In this document: one piece after another, positions 12,905-21,354 of the stretch
Layout: every line of letters begins with the position of its first letter
Position numbering within the stretch: position 1 is the first letter of the stretch
NCBI GenBank assembly: GCA_023443315.1
Contig: JAEZVA010000030.1
Location: 1 to 23,499 of the forward strand
Length of the DNA stretch: 23,499 bases
From: Bacillota bacterium
Lineage (GTDB): Bacteria > Bacillota > Clostridia > Oscillospirales > Ruminococcaceae
Direction: 5' to 3'
Translations under genes and position numbers: made by a program
The notes under the pieces: generated by a model
The model's input: only the letters and a program-made list of their open reading frames with translations
The model's database searches: none
What the model was told of the DNA's origin: nothing

Positions 12905-13928
12905 ATGGTATCTTCAAACTAATAGTCAGGACGATGTCGCAGTTAGCACCCGAGTCCGTCTTGCGCGAAACCTGCGCGCCTACCCGTTTGAAGGGCGTAT
13001 GACCAGCGAGCAAAAGAAGAAGATGCTTTTGGATGTAAAAACAATCCTTGAAAATGCCAATATAAAAAATCAGAACGGACTTCGCTTTATCGAGCTCGAT
13101 AAGCTAACACGAGAGCAGACGATTTCGCTTGTGGAACGGCACCTTATTAGTCCCGCGTTTGCCCAGAACACCAAGGACGAAGGGCTTGTGCTTTCTGATG
13201 ATGAGAGCATAGCCGTCATGCTCAACGAGGAGGATCACATCCGCATTCAGGCGCTCGGTACAGGTCTTTCTCTTAAAGAAACACTTGAGGCTGCAAACCA
13301 GCTGGACGATGTGTTTGACGCCTCTCTGCTGTACGCTTTTGATCAAAAACTTGGGTATTTAACCCACTGCCCTACAAACCTAGGCACCGGGCTGCGCGCA
13401 TCAGTGATGCTGCATCTTCCGGCACTTGAGGCAAACGGCGTAATCGGGCGCATCTCACAGATGGTATCTAAGCTAGGGCTTACCATACGGGGCACCTATG
13501 GTGAGGGCACGCGCGTGAACGGCTCGTTCTATCAGCTATCCAATCAGGTTACGCTTGGTATCTCGGAGGAGGGCGCGATAGAAAACTTAGGCGCAATCGC
13601 TTCACAGATTATCGCGCAGGAGCGCACCGCGCGCAGTAGTGAGTCGGGTGATTATCTGGAAGATAAGGTGTGGCGTGCATATGGCGTTCTCAGTTCGGCA
13701 AGACTGCTAAGCGGAGAAGAGTTTGTCGAGCTGATTTCGATGGTTCGCATGGGCGTCTCACTTGGAATCATCAAAGGGCTTGATCTGGCTCAGATTAACG
13801 CGCTGATTAACGAAACCGGCGCGGCTACCCTGATGGCAAACGCTGGGCGGTTGCTCAGCGATGCCGAACGAGACAAAATGCGTGCGCAGCTTGTCCGAGA
13901 ACGCCTTTATGACAACAATAGTCAATAA
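12897..13928 (+). CDS. mcsB: McsB, protein arginine kinase
   Basis: McsB phosphorylates arginines on proteins, including CtsR, and so marks them for ClpCP. From ATG 12897 there are 343 residues with the phosphagen-kinase fold: STRVRLARN (17-25), NEEDHIRIQ (110-118), HCPTNLGTGLRASV with the conserved cysteine C158 (157-170), and GTYGEGTRVNGSFYQLSNQ in the C-terminal half. The N-terminal creatine-specificity domain of true creatine kinases is absent, as expected of McsB. The frame is open up to 12834 but that part lies inside mcsA. GGAGGG lies just before the ATG and supports 12897. It is followed by two intercistronic hairpins and then clpC. Confidence 0.95.
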   Translation: MNKWYLQTNSQDDVAVSTRVRLARNLRAYPFEGRMTSEQKKKMLLDVKTILENANIKNQNGLRFIELDKLTREQTISLVERHLISPAFAQNTKDEGLVLSDDESIAVMLNEEDHIRIQALGTGLSLKETLEAANQLDDVFDASLLYAFDQKLGYLTHCPTNLGTGLRASVMLHLPALEANGVIGRISQMVSKLGLTIRGTYGEGTRVNGSFYQLSNQVTLGISEEGAIENLGAIASQIIAQERTARSSESGDYLEDKVWRAYGVLSSARLLSGEEFVELISMVRMGVSLGIIKGLDLAQINALINETGAATLMANAGRLLSDAERDKMRAQLVRERLYDNNSQ

Positions 13929-13941
13929 CTAAAAGAGACTT

Positions 13942-13999
13942 CCTGTTGGCAGTGTTTGTCTGCCGACAGGCGGACGAATAGGCTATATAACGCATAGCC
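13942..13999 (+). other. two intercistronic hairpins between mcsB and clpC
   Basis: The first is an 11-bp stem with one G-T pair (13942-13952 with 13960-13970, 7-base loop). The second is a 6-bp stem GGCTAT/ATAGCC (13981-13986 with 13994-13999), ending about 20 bases before the clpC start. Neither is followed by a T run, so they are unlikely to be full terminators. They may set mRNA processing or stability so that clpC is expressed differently from ctsR-mcsAB; that is inference. Confidence 0.5.
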
Positions 14000-14018
14000 G
14001 GAAGGGCAGGGGACTGCA

Positions 14019-16499
14019 ATGTATAAATTTTCAGGCTTTACAGCAAAAGCGAACGAGGCGCTTAACCTCGCCATCAGCTCGGCGGAAACGCTTGGGCATA
14101 CCTACATCGGCACCGAGCACGTTTTAATGGGGCTTCTGCGTGAAGGCAGCGGGGTCGCTTCTATTGTGTTGTCGCAAAACGGTGTAACCTACGATGAGAT
14201 TGAACGAAAACTGATTGAAACGGTGGGTTCTGGCAGCAAAACCCGTCTTGCCCCCGCCGACTTTACCCCGCGCTGCAAGCGTATATTAGAGCTTTCTATT
14301 GCCGAAGCAAAGATGCTCGGGCACGGCTATGTGGGTACCGAGCATATCTTAATGGCGATGCTTCACGAAGAGGACAGCTATGCCGTCCGCTTTTTGGGTG
14401 AGCTTTCAGTTGACCCAAAGGACTTGTACGATCAATGCGCAAAATCACTTGGTGTGAACGAGGGTGGTACAACGATGTCATCTGGCGGTTCGCCAAAAGA
14501 AAGCAAACGCACGGGCAATACAAAAACCCCAACGCTGGATCAGTTCTCTACCGACCTTACCCAACGCGCGCGAGACAATGCGCTGGACCCCGTAATTGGG
14601 CGCGAAACCGAGATTGAGCGCGTGATACAAATCCTTTCCCGAAGAACGAAGAACAACCCTTGCTTAATCGGTGAACCGGGCGTCGGTAAAACTGCCATTG
14701 CAGAGGGGCTTGCACAGCAGATTGTGCTCGGAGAGATTCCAGAGACGCTTAAAAATAAGCGTGTGGTTTCGGTTGATATCGGCGGTATGATTGCAGGCAC
14801 CAAGTATCGCGGAGACTTTGAGGAACGCATTAAAAAGGCGCTTGAGGAGGTTCGCAATGCCGGTAACGTCGTCCTGTTTATCGATGAGATGCATACCATT
14901 GTGGGCGCAGGTGCTGCCGAGGGTGCGGTGGATGCCGCAAACATACTAAAGCCGCTGCTTGCGCGTGGTGAGATTCAGGTTGTTGGTGCAACCACACTTG
15001 ATGAATATCGTAAGCATATCGAAACCGACGCGGCACTAGAACGTCGGTTCCAGCCTGTGACGGTGAACGAACCGAGTGAGGACGAGGCACTTCAGATTCT
15101 TTTCGGGCTGCGTGACAAGTATGAGGCGCACCACAAAGTGAAAATCACCGATGATGCGCTTAAATCAGCCGTAACGCTGTCCTCTCGCTATATTCAGGAC
15201 CGTTTTTTACCCGACAAGGCAATCGACCTAGTTGATGAGGCGGCATCACGCATACGGTTAAAGCAGTTTACCACACCGCCCGACCTCAAGGAGCTTGAGG
15301 AAAAGCTTCGCACCCTAAACGAGGAGAAGGAAGCGGCGGTTAACGCCCAGGACTTTGAGCTTGCCGCGAAGTTTCGCGATAATGAAAAAGAGATTAGGGC
15401 GCAGCTGGAGCGTCAGAAAAATGAGTGGAAGGACGAGAACGGACGCCATGCCGGTGTCGTTTCCGAGCATACCATTGCCGAGATTGTTGCCGGTTGGACG
15501 GGCATAAACGTAAGCCGCCTGACCGAAGAGGAAAGTGAACGTCTGCTGAATATGGAGAACATCCTTCATCAGCGCGTCATCGGTCAAAACGAGGCGGTTT
15601 CGGCGGTTGCTCGCGCAATCCGTCGTGGTAGGGTAGGGCTTAAAGACCCCAAGCGTCCCGTTGGCTCGTTTATCTTTTTAGGTCCTACGGGTGTTGGCAA
15701 AACCGAGCTTTGCAAGGCACTTGCCGAGGCGCTGTTCGGAGACGACGATGCGATGATTCGTCTTGACATGTCTGAGTATATGGAGAAGTTTACGGTATCG
15801 CGCATGGTCGGTTCTCCTCCCGGTTATGTCGGGTTTGACGAGGGCGGTCAGCTCACCGAAAAGATTCGCCGTAAGCCCTATTCGGTGGTGCTGTTTGACG
15901 AGATTGAAAAGGCGCACCCCGATGTGTTTAATATCCTGCTCCAGATTCTTGAGGACGGTATTTTGACCGACAGCAAGGGCAGGCGCGTAGACTTTAAAAA
16001 CACAGTTGTTATTATGACCAGCAATATCGGTGCGCGACTGATAACCGAAAAAACCAAGAACCTTGGGTTTTCTACGCAGGAAACACCCACCCAGGACGAG
16101 GCGCGCATTCGCGACAATGTACTGGGCGAGCTGAAGAAGGCATTTCGTCCCGAATTCTTGAACCGAGTGGATGACATCATTGTGTTCCATAAGCTTACAG
16201 GCAGCGAGATCAAGGACATTGCGTCAAATATGCTTAAAACCCTCGCGCTGCGTGTCGAAAAGCTTGGCATTACCGTTGCCTTTGATGAAAGCACCGTGGA
16301 AAAGATTGCTTCTGTTGGATACGACGATGTGTACGGTGCCCGTCCGCTGCGTAGAGCGATTACCACCCAAATAGAAGACCGCTTGTCCGAACAGATGCTC
16401 GAGGGCAAGGTTAAAGAAGGCGATCACATTGTGTGCAAGGCGTCGGAGGATGGCTTTGCATTTGTCAAGCAAAACGAGCAGGCATCGGCGAGCACGTAG
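14019..16499 (+). CDS. clpC: ClpC, AAA+ unfoldase of the ClpCP protease
   Basis: ClpC unfolds marked proteins and feeds them to ClpP. The 826 residues are full length. The N-domain (1-145) has two Clp repeats (NEALNLAI, HTYIGTEHVLMGLL; then the second, GHGYVGTEHILMAML). AAA-1 has Walker A GEPGVGKT (218-225) and VLFIDEMHT. A linker UVR-type coiled coil (NEEKEAAVNAQDFELAAKFR) marks ClpC rather than ClpA/ClpB. AAA-2 has GPTGVGKT (555-562) and VVLFDEIEKA. The AAA-2 domain ends with DDVYGARPLRRAI. ClpP is not in the window. AGGGGA precedes ATG 14019. Regulation comes from the CtsR operators at the operon head. A hairpin at 16511 closes the unit. Confidence 0.97.
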   Translation: MYKFSGFTAKANEALNLAISSAETLGHTYIGTEHVLMGLLREGSGVASIVLSQNGVTYDEIERKLIETVGSGSKTRLAPADFTPRCKRILELSIAEAKMLGHGYVGTEHILMAMLHEEDSYAVRFLGELSVDPKDLYDQCAKSLGVNEGGTTMSSGGSPKESKRTGNTKTPTLDQFSTDLTQRARDNALDPVIGRETEIERVIQILSRRTKNNPCLIGEPGVGKTAIAEGLAQQIVLGEIPETLKNKRVVSVDIGGMIAGTKYRGDFEERIKKALEEVRNAGNVVLFIDEMHTIVGAGAAEGAVDAANILKPLLARGEIQVVGATTLDEYRKHIETDAALERRFQPVTVNEPSEDEALQILFGLRDKYEAHHKVKITDDALKSAVTLSSRYIQDRFLPDKAIDLVDEAASRIRLKQFTTPPDLKELEEKLRTLNEEKEAAVNAQDFELAAKFRDNEKEIRAQLERQKNEWKDENGRHAGVVSEHTIAEIVAGWTGINVSRLTEEESERLLNMENILHQRVIGQNEAVSAVARAIRRGRVGLKDPKRPVGSFIFLGPTGVGKTELCKALAEALFGDDDAMIRLDMSEYMEKFTVSRMVGSPPGYVGFDEGGQLTEKIRRKPYSVVLFDEIEKAHPDVFNILLQILEDGILTDSKGRRVDFKNTVVIMTSNIGARLITEKTKNLGFSTQETPTQDEARIRDNVLGELKKAFRPEFLNRVDDIIVFHKLTGSEIKDIASNMLKTLALRVEKLGITVAFDESTVEKIASVGYDDVYGARPLRRAITTQIEDRLSEQMLEGKVKEGDHIVCKASEDGFAFVKQNEQASAST

Positions 16500-16510
16500 T
16501 TATTACACCG

Positions 16511-16550
16511 ACACAACGCCCCCGTTTCAACCGAAACGGGGGCGTTGTGT
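16511..16550 (+). terminator. terminator hairpin after clpC
   Basis: A perfect 18-bp stem (16511-16528 with 16533-16550) with a 4-base AACC loop begins 11 bases past the clpC stop. The following bases are TATACTAAT, so the U tract is poor. The exceptional stem and position still make it the likely operon end. Confidence 0.75.
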
Positions 16551-16644
16551 TATACTAATATGCGAGTATAAAATAGGGTCAAAGCCTTGATGTTTGGGTT
16601 TTAATGCAGATTGTGAAATGCGCTTTATTAAAGAATGGTATTAG

Positions 16645-17202
16645 TCACTGCTTATGCGCAATCCATTCCTCATACAAGATGGCATAGCGCAGCTCGTCAT
16701 GCCACTGGTTTTTTTTGTACCGCGCCTTGCGGAATACACCTTCCTTTGTCATTCCCACCTTTTGCATTATCCGTTCGGACGCCTTGTTACTGGCGTTGCA
16801 GGAGGCAGAGATGCGGTGCATTCCCATGGTGCCAAAGAAGCCGTCAACCAATGCGCACGCCATCTCACTAGCATAGCCTTTGCCCCAATGTTGCGGCAGC
16901 AGAAAATATCCAATCTCGCCGCATTTCTTATCGTTCCAGAACTCCATCACAATGTCGGCAAAGCCAACAAATTCACCGCTGACCATTTCAAATACCGCAA
17001 ACATATAGGTCGGGCGGCTTTGGACTGGCAGCATGCTTTGTGCTATAAGCTCGTCAAACTGCCTTTTCAGCTCCACCTCATCATCGGTCTTGTCGTGATA
17101 GGCATATCGCATCACGTGTTCGTCCGAAAAAACCGAACGGTACAACGGGTAATCTTGCTCAGTCAGTTCCCGAAAGGTAAGGCGATTACTTGTCAATTGC
17201 AT
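16645..17202 (-). CDS. GNAT N-acetyltransferase, RimJ/RimL-like
   Basis: An acetyl-CoA-dependent N-acetyltransferase of 185 residues. It opens MQLTSNRLTFRELTEQDYPLY, the usual RimJ/RimL start. The acetyl-CoA loop is in LLPQHWGKGYASEMACALVD, followed by the typical GMHRISASCNASNKASERIMQKVGMTKEG stretch. These proteins acetylate protein N-termini or small molecules; the substrate here is unknown. The frame is open to 17235, but GGGAGG lies 6 bases before ATG 17202. It stands alone on the minus strand, convergent with clpC and 130 bases from the murC stop. Confidence 0.9.
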   Translation of the reverse strand: MQLTSNRLTFRELTEQDYPLYRSVFSDEHVMRYAYHDKTDDEVELKRQFDELIAQSMLPVQSRPTYMFAVFEMVSGEFVGFADIVMEFWNDKKCGEIGYFLLPQHWGKGYASEMACALVDGFFGTMGMHRISASCNASNKASERIMQKVGMTKEGVFRKARYKKNQWHDELRYAILYEEWIAHKQ

Positions 17203-17332
17203 AGAGCCTCCCGTGTTGTCCGTATTGTGGAGCAATGAAGATAAACGTTAACAAAAATGATACATTCCTGACGAAATAATCACACAACTACGCGCTACCA
17301 TATAATTAGAGGGTAAATAGCAACGAATCGGG

Positions 17333-18718
17333 CTATTCTTCCGCTTTTGCCGCCATCAACTTGGCAGCCTTATAGATATCTCCGCAGCCAAGGGTGATAA
17401 CCAAGTCGCCCTCCTGCGCGTTATTCATTACAAAGTCTGCAATCTCCTGAAAGGTATCCAGCACCACGCAACCGGGAATCTTATTTGCAAGGTCACTTGA
17501 GTAGATCCCATAGGTGTTAATCTCTCGTGAGCCCATGATGGGGGAGAGCACAACCCGATCGGCGATGGATAACGTATTAGCAAAATCTTCAAGAAGCAGA
17601 TGGGTGCGCGAAAAGGTAAAGGGTTGAAAAACCGCCCATACCATGTTGTAGCCCATCGACATAGCAGCGCGCAGGGTAACCGCGACCTCGGCGGGGTGAT
17701 GCGCGTAATCGTCCGCGATTGTAATGCCATTCACGTGCCCCAGAATCTCAAAACGCCTGCCTGCGCCTTTAAAGTGCAGCAACCCATCCGCTACCTGCTG
17801 AGCAGTGGCACCGGCATAAAGGGCACTAACCGCCGCAGCCATCGCGTTATAGATGTTGTGGCTGCCAGGCACATGTAGCACAATGCTTGCAATAAGCTCA
17901 TTGCCGTGCATTAGATTAAAGGAGGTGTTGTACCGCTCGCGTCCGTCACTGTGTGTGATGTCTGCGGCATAGTAATCATTATCGGCGTTAAGCCCAAACG
18001 TAATAATCGTCTTATCCAGACCGTTAATCGCTTTACGGGTGTTTGCGTCATCCCCGTTTGCTATAATGCACTTTGTCGCCATCCCGGCGAACTGCCGAAA
18101 CGACTTGATAGTGCCTTCAATTGTACCAAAGTAATCGAGATGATCGTTATCAATATTTAATATCACAGCAACATCGGGTGACAGCTTTAAAAACGTATCG
18201 ACAAACTCGCATGCCTCACACACCATCAGCTCGCTTTTTCCCGCTCTGCCACTGCCGCCAATCAGCGACAGCTTGCCGCCAATTACGGCGGAGGGGTCAA
18301 GACCTGCCTCGAACAAAATCTGTGTCAGCATTGCAGAGGTGGTGGTCTTACCGTGGGTGCCCGAAACACACAACGCGCTATCAAACCAGCGCGTCACTAA
18401 TCCAAGCAGCTCGGAACGTTCTAAAACAGGAAGCCCGCTTTCTTTAGCGGCAACAAGCTCGGGGTTATCCGCCATTATGGCGGCGGAGTACACGACCAAA
18501 TCGGCACCCGTTAGGTTCTCGGGGCTGTGTCCCAGATGTACCTCTACACCCATTTTACGTTCGGCAACAAGGGTATCCGTTTCGTTGTTGTCCGAGCCGC
18601 TGATGTGAAAGCCCTGTGCATGAAGAATCTGAACAAGAGGATACATGCCGGAGCCGCCAACACCGATAAAATGAAGATGCTTTTTATTTGCGAGTATGCC
18701 GTTATCGGTTAATATCAC
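17333..18718 (-). CDS. murC: MurC, UDP-N-acetylmuramate-L-alanine ligase
   Basis: MurC attaches L-alanine to UDP-MurNAc using ATP, the first step of the peptidoglycan stem peptide, in the cytoplasm. From GTG 18718 there are 461 residues: UDP-sugar domain with GVGGSGM (19-25), ATP-binding P-loop GTHGKTTT (120-127), NIDNDHLDYFGT, and the C-terminal ligase motif DDYAHHPAEV. The length fits the family. An upstream ATG at 18736 is in frame but has no ribosome binding site; GGGG lies 8 bases before GTG 18718. The gene is divergent from spoVG across about 300 bases. All catalytic motifs are intact. Confidence 0.95.
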   Translation of the reverse strand: MILTDNGILANKKHLHFIGVGGSGMYPLVQILHAQGFHISGSDNNETDTLVAERKMGVEVHLGHSPENLTGADLVVYSAAIMADNPELVAAKESGLPVLERSELLGLVTRWFDSALCVSGTHGKTTTSAMLTQILFEAGLDPSAVIGGKLSLIGGSGRAGKSELMVCEACEFVDTFLKLSPDVAVILNIDNDHLDYFGTIEGTIKSFRQFAGMATKCIIANGDDANTRKAINGLDKTIITFGLNADNDYYAADITHSDGRERYNTSFNLMHGNELIASIVLHVPGSHNIYNAMAAAVSALYAGATAQQVADGLLHFKGAGRRFEILGHVNGITIADDYAHHPAEVAVTLRAAMSMGYNMVWAVFQPFTFSRTHLLLEDFANTLSIADRVVLSPIMGSREINTYGIYSSDLANKIPGCVVLDTFQEIADFVMNNAQEGDLVITLGCGDIYKAAKLMAAKAEE

Positions 18719-18841
18719 ACAAAGGTCCCCTTGCATAGTTTATTGTAGGCGAATAAAAATGAAAAACCCTGTGAAATTATCTCACATTTTTTTGTTTTGT
18801 GCAACGCCCGCGTACACTCAATATTATATTGCGTGGAAGCA

Positions 18842-18869
18842 TTAAAATAAACACATTTTTAAATATTAT
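18842..18869 (+). promoter_or_regulatory. weak candidate promoter of spoVG in the murC-spoVG divergent region
   Basis: TTAAAA (18842-18847) and TATTAT (18864-18869), 16 bases apart, point at spoVG and leave a leader of about 140 bases. A GCAGGATAC at about 18959 resembles a sigma-H -35, but no matching GAAT -10 follows. On the minus strand TACAAT (18747-18742) is a possible murC -10. The rest of 18719-19014 holds nothing I can name. Confidence 0.3.
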
Positions 18870-19014
18870 GAAAAAAACCTGCCATAACCTGTATAAGTGA
18901 CCGATTGGTGACTGATAATAAATGCAGACCGAATCAAACGGGGCGGTATGTCCGCAAACGGCAGGATACGGTATTTTACATGATACAAGACATTGATATG
19001 GGAGGATATACAGT

Positions 19015-19302
19015 ATGAACATCACAGAGATTAAGATACGCAGAATCTACAACGAGGGAAGACTGCGTGCGCTCGTATCGGTCACCATCGATTCCGACCT
19101 AGCCGTGCACGACATCAAGGTAATTGAAGGCCCCGAGCGTTTTTTTGTTGCAATGCCCAGCCGTAAGGAGGAAAACGGTGTGTTCCGTGACGTGGTTCAC
19201 CCCATTACCGCAGAAGCAAGAAGAAAGCTCGAGGATGAGATTTTAAAGGAGTACCACCACCACGTTGAGCAGGCGGGTAATCTGGAAAACGCGGAACAAT
19301 AG
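19015..19302 (+). CDS. spoVG: SpoVG, septation/sporulation regulator
   Basis: SpoVG is a small nucleic-acid-binding protein that influences septation, sporulation and, in several Firmicutes, surface genes. The 95 residues are diagnostic: MNITEIKIRRI, LRALVSVTIDSDLAVHDIKVIEG, RFFVAMPSRK, FRDVVHPITAEARRKLEDEI. The C-terminal tail, HHHVEQAGNLENAEQ, is acidic and variable, as in relatives. ATG 19015 has GGGAGG 9 bases upstream. It stands alone: 73 bases separate it from cca, which has its own promoter. In clostridia spoVG is often near purR, murC and glmU; only murC is here. Confidence 0.96.
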   Translation: MNITEIKIRRIYNEGRLRALVSVTIDSDLAVHDIKVIEGPERFFVAMPSRKEENGVFRDVVHPITAEARRKLEDEILKEYHHHVEQAGNLENAEQ

Positions 19303-19309
19303 CAAAGGG

Positions 19310-19338
19310 TTTTCATCCATATTGTTTTATAGTATAAT
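19310..19338 (+). promoter_or_regulatory. sigma-A promoter of the cca gene
   Basis: TTTTCA (19310-19315) and a perfect TATAAT (19333-19338) are 17 bases apart. Transcription would begin near 19345, about 31 bases before the first possible cca start. Confidence 0.6.
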
Positions 19339-19375
19339 GGTATCGGTAGTAAAAGCATAACTAGACTGTGACGGG

Positions 19376-20566
19376 ATGATTTCTATGACAATGATAGAAC
19401 TGCCGCACTATGTGCTGAGAATACTCGATACATTAAAAAAGGCGGGCCATCGGGGCTGCGCCGTGGGCGGATGCGTTCGGGATGCGCTAATGGGCAATGT
19501 GCCCAGCGATTACGACGTGGCCACGGATGCACCCCCCGAGCGGGTCCGCTCTCTTTTTGCGCAAACGATACCCACAGGTGAGAGGTTCGGTACCATTACG
19601 GTACTGATTGACAAAAAGAGCGTGGAGGTTACAACGTTTCGTACCGAAAGCGGGTATGACGATAACCGCAGGCCAGCGATGGTTGCCTATGGCGCAAGCT
19701 TAAAGGATGACCTTGCCCGCCGAGACTTTACGATTAACGCCATCGCATACAGCCCGGACGATGGGCTTATTGACCCATATGGTGGACGCGAGGATATTTT
19801 GCTGCGTACGGTTCGCTGTGTGGGCGAGCCGGATAAGCGGTTTACCGAGGACGCGCTGCGCATCCTAAGGGGCATTCGTTTTTGCGCGTCACTCGGCTTT
19901 GAGGCGGAGAGCGCCACCATGCTTGCCATGATAGGAAACGCACCGCTGTTAAAGAACATCAGCGGGGAACGGATACGCGACGAGATAAGCCGCGTAATTA
20001 TGACCAAACATCCAGAGGAGCTCAATATCGTCCTAATGGCGGGAGGGCTTTCGCACCTGTTTCTTGGCGCGTCGCAGGATTTAGCGCGTATTTCACGCCT
20101 GCCGCAGATATTTGAGGAACGCATGGCTGCATTTTTGCTATTGTGTTCTGGCAGCCTCGGGCGCAGTGCGCAGCTTTTGCGTCTGTCAAAACGGGAGCAG
20201 CGGTTTATTGGCGCGGTTTTTGATCTTGTAAACAAGCAGATGATAGCAGACCGAGTCCATCTAAAGAGGCTACTTGCTGCTCACGAGGCGGACGAGCTGC
20301 TTAGTGCCGTGCGTGTTAAGGGTGCGTTGTACGACGAGGAGAACGCACTCGACTGTGTCGAGGAGATACGCCGTATTCAAAACAGTGGCGAGCCGTATCG
20401 CATCGCGCACCTTGCGGTAAACGGGGTGGATATCCAGTCACTTGACATCGTGCCGCCACACAAGACGGGACAGGTGCTGCGTTTTCTTCTTAATTGCTGT
20501 ATCGGCAGCCCGCAACTCAACGAAAAAGAGACGCTGATTGCCCTCGCAAAGAGCTACAGCGAATAA
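19376..20566 (+). CDS. cca: CCA tRNA nucleotidyltransferase
   Basis: This enzyme adds or repairs the 3'-CCA of tRNAs. The 396 residues show the class II head: GCAVGGCVRDALMG (27-40), catalytic SDYDVATDA, the RRDFTINAIAY motif, and the EDALRILRGIRFCASLGFE neck. The C-terminal body is helical and I see no HD phosphohydrolase motif, as in Bacillus-type enzymes. In-frame ATGs at 19376, 19385 and 19391 all lie within 16 bases; the only upstream G-rich site is a weak GGGATGA, so the true start may be 19385. It ends 20 bases before the convergent nitroreductase gene. The family could also be a poly(A) polymerase of the same class, but the motifs favour CCA addition. Confidence 0.92.
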   Translation: MISMTMIELPHYVLRILDTLKKAGHRGCAVGGCVRDALMGNVPSDYDVATDAPPERVRSLFAQTIPTGERFGTITVLIDKKSVEVTTFRTESGYDDNRRPAMVAYGASLKDDLARRDFTINAIAYSPDDGLIDPYGGREDILLRTVRCVGEPDKRFTEDALRILRGIRFCASLGFEAESATMLAMIGNAPLLKNISGERIRDEISRVIMTKHPEELNIVLMAGGLSHLFLGASQDLARISRLPQIFEERMAAFLLLCSGSLGRSAQLLRLSKREQRFIGAVFDLVNKQMIADRVHLKRLLAAHEADELLSAVRVKGALYDEENALDCVEEIRRIQNSGEPYRIAHLAVNGVDIQSLDIVPPHKTGQVLRFLLNCCIGSPQLNEKETLIALAKSYSE

Positions 20567-20586
20567 TAGTGAAGACGATATACATG

Positions 20587-21315
20587 CTAACGCTCCGTTT
20601 TTTCAAACGGGGCGTTATTGCCGAGCGAGAAGCGTCCGCCCGCGGCAAGCTCAAAATGATATTTTGCAATCCCAAGGTCAATAAAACAGACCGCATCCAG
20701 CTTATCAATTCCAATAGACGCAACACCATCGACATATCTCATCCGAACCGGCTTTCGGTTAACGGCAGAAGGGGCAAGCTCCACAGCCTTTACTCCGTCC
20801 ATAAACCACGAGGGTGGGGTTTGGTCTGCACTGTAAAGCTGGTTGGTTTTTGATTTTTTGAGATGTGTTAAGCCATACAACGCACGCTCTTTTGTGCCCA
20901 ATTGTTCTGTTACACACCCGACCGTGATAACACAGATAAGTCGTCGCCCTTCACCAATTTCGCACGGGCAGGCGGTATTTTCGAAGGTTCCGCCAACCCA
21001 ACAGGTACCAAGACCAAGCATGGTAGCGCGCAAAACAAGAAGCTCGCCGAAATAGCCCACCTTTTCTAGATGATGCGGGTCATCTGTGCGGGCAACCATC
21101 GCCAACAGGCTGCGTACGCCGCTTAGCATTCCGTAGCTTTTGCTAAACCGGGCAAACGCAGCGGAGCCGTCCTCAACAAACTGGATGTGCAGACCACTTT
21201 GCTCGTTGCATTCTTGCACCAGTTCGCAAAGTTCACTTACTTTTGTTTGCTCAATGGGCTGATTAAGATAGCTGCGTCTGGATTTTCTCACATACATAGC
21301 TTGTAGTTCGGTCAT
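20587..21315 (-). CDS. nitroreductase family protein
   Basis: A 242-residue FMN-type nitroreductase of the putative two-lobed kind (TM-nitroreductase-like). It starts MTELQAMYVRKSRRSYLNQPI, where KSRRSY is the flavin-binding opening. The middle, FGELLVLRATMLGLGTCWVGGTF, is the family's conserved core. WFMDGVKAVELAPSAVNRKPVRMRY repeats the PSAxNRQP motif of nitroreductases. GGAG lies 8 bases before ATG 21315. It begins 40 bases after the prfC stop on the same strand, so it is probably cotranscribed with prfC. Its last codons contain a hairpin that may also serve cca. The substrate is unknown. Confidence 0.87.
   Translation of the reverse strand: MTELQAMYVRKSRRSYLNQPIEQTKVSELCELVQECNEQSGLHIQFVEDGSAAFARFSKSYGMLSGVRSLLAMVARTDDPHHLEKVGYFGELLVLRATMLGLGTCWVGGTFENTACPCEIGEGRRLICVITVGCVTEQLGTKERALYGLTHLKKSKTNQLYSADQTPPSWFMDGVKAVELAPSAVNRKPVRMRYVDGVASIGIDKLDAVCFIDLGIAKYHFELAAGGRFSLGNNAPFEKTER
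20589..20616. other. hairpin inside the 3' end of the nitroreductase gene
   Basis: A 12-bp stem with one G-T pair (20589-20600 with 20605-20616) has a 4-base TTTC loop. It covers the last codons of the minus-strand gene and begins 23 bases past the cca stop. No T tract follows on either strand, so its role as a terminator for the convergent pair is uncertain. Confidence 0.45.
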
Positions 21316-21354
21316 AATGATGTCTCCAATTCCATAAGACTGAGGTACTATGGA

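Noticed and set aside
15678..16408. Long minus-strand open frames of 170-176 codons opposite clpC
   Set aside because: They lie inside the well-supported clpC gene, have no family motifs or ribosome binding sites, and arise from its codon bias.
18770..18801. TGTGA/TCACA stem followed by a T run, as a plus-strand terminator
   Set aside because: The stem is only 5 bp and no plus-strand gene lies upstream for it to end.
18955..18990. Sigma-H promoter for spoVG (GCAGGATAC as -35)
   Set aside because: No GAAT-type -10 follows at 11-12 bases, so the match stops at the -35.
19687..20235. Minus-strand frame of 182 codons opposite cca
   Set aside because: Fully inside cca, Arg/Ser-rich, without motifs; a shadow of codon bias.
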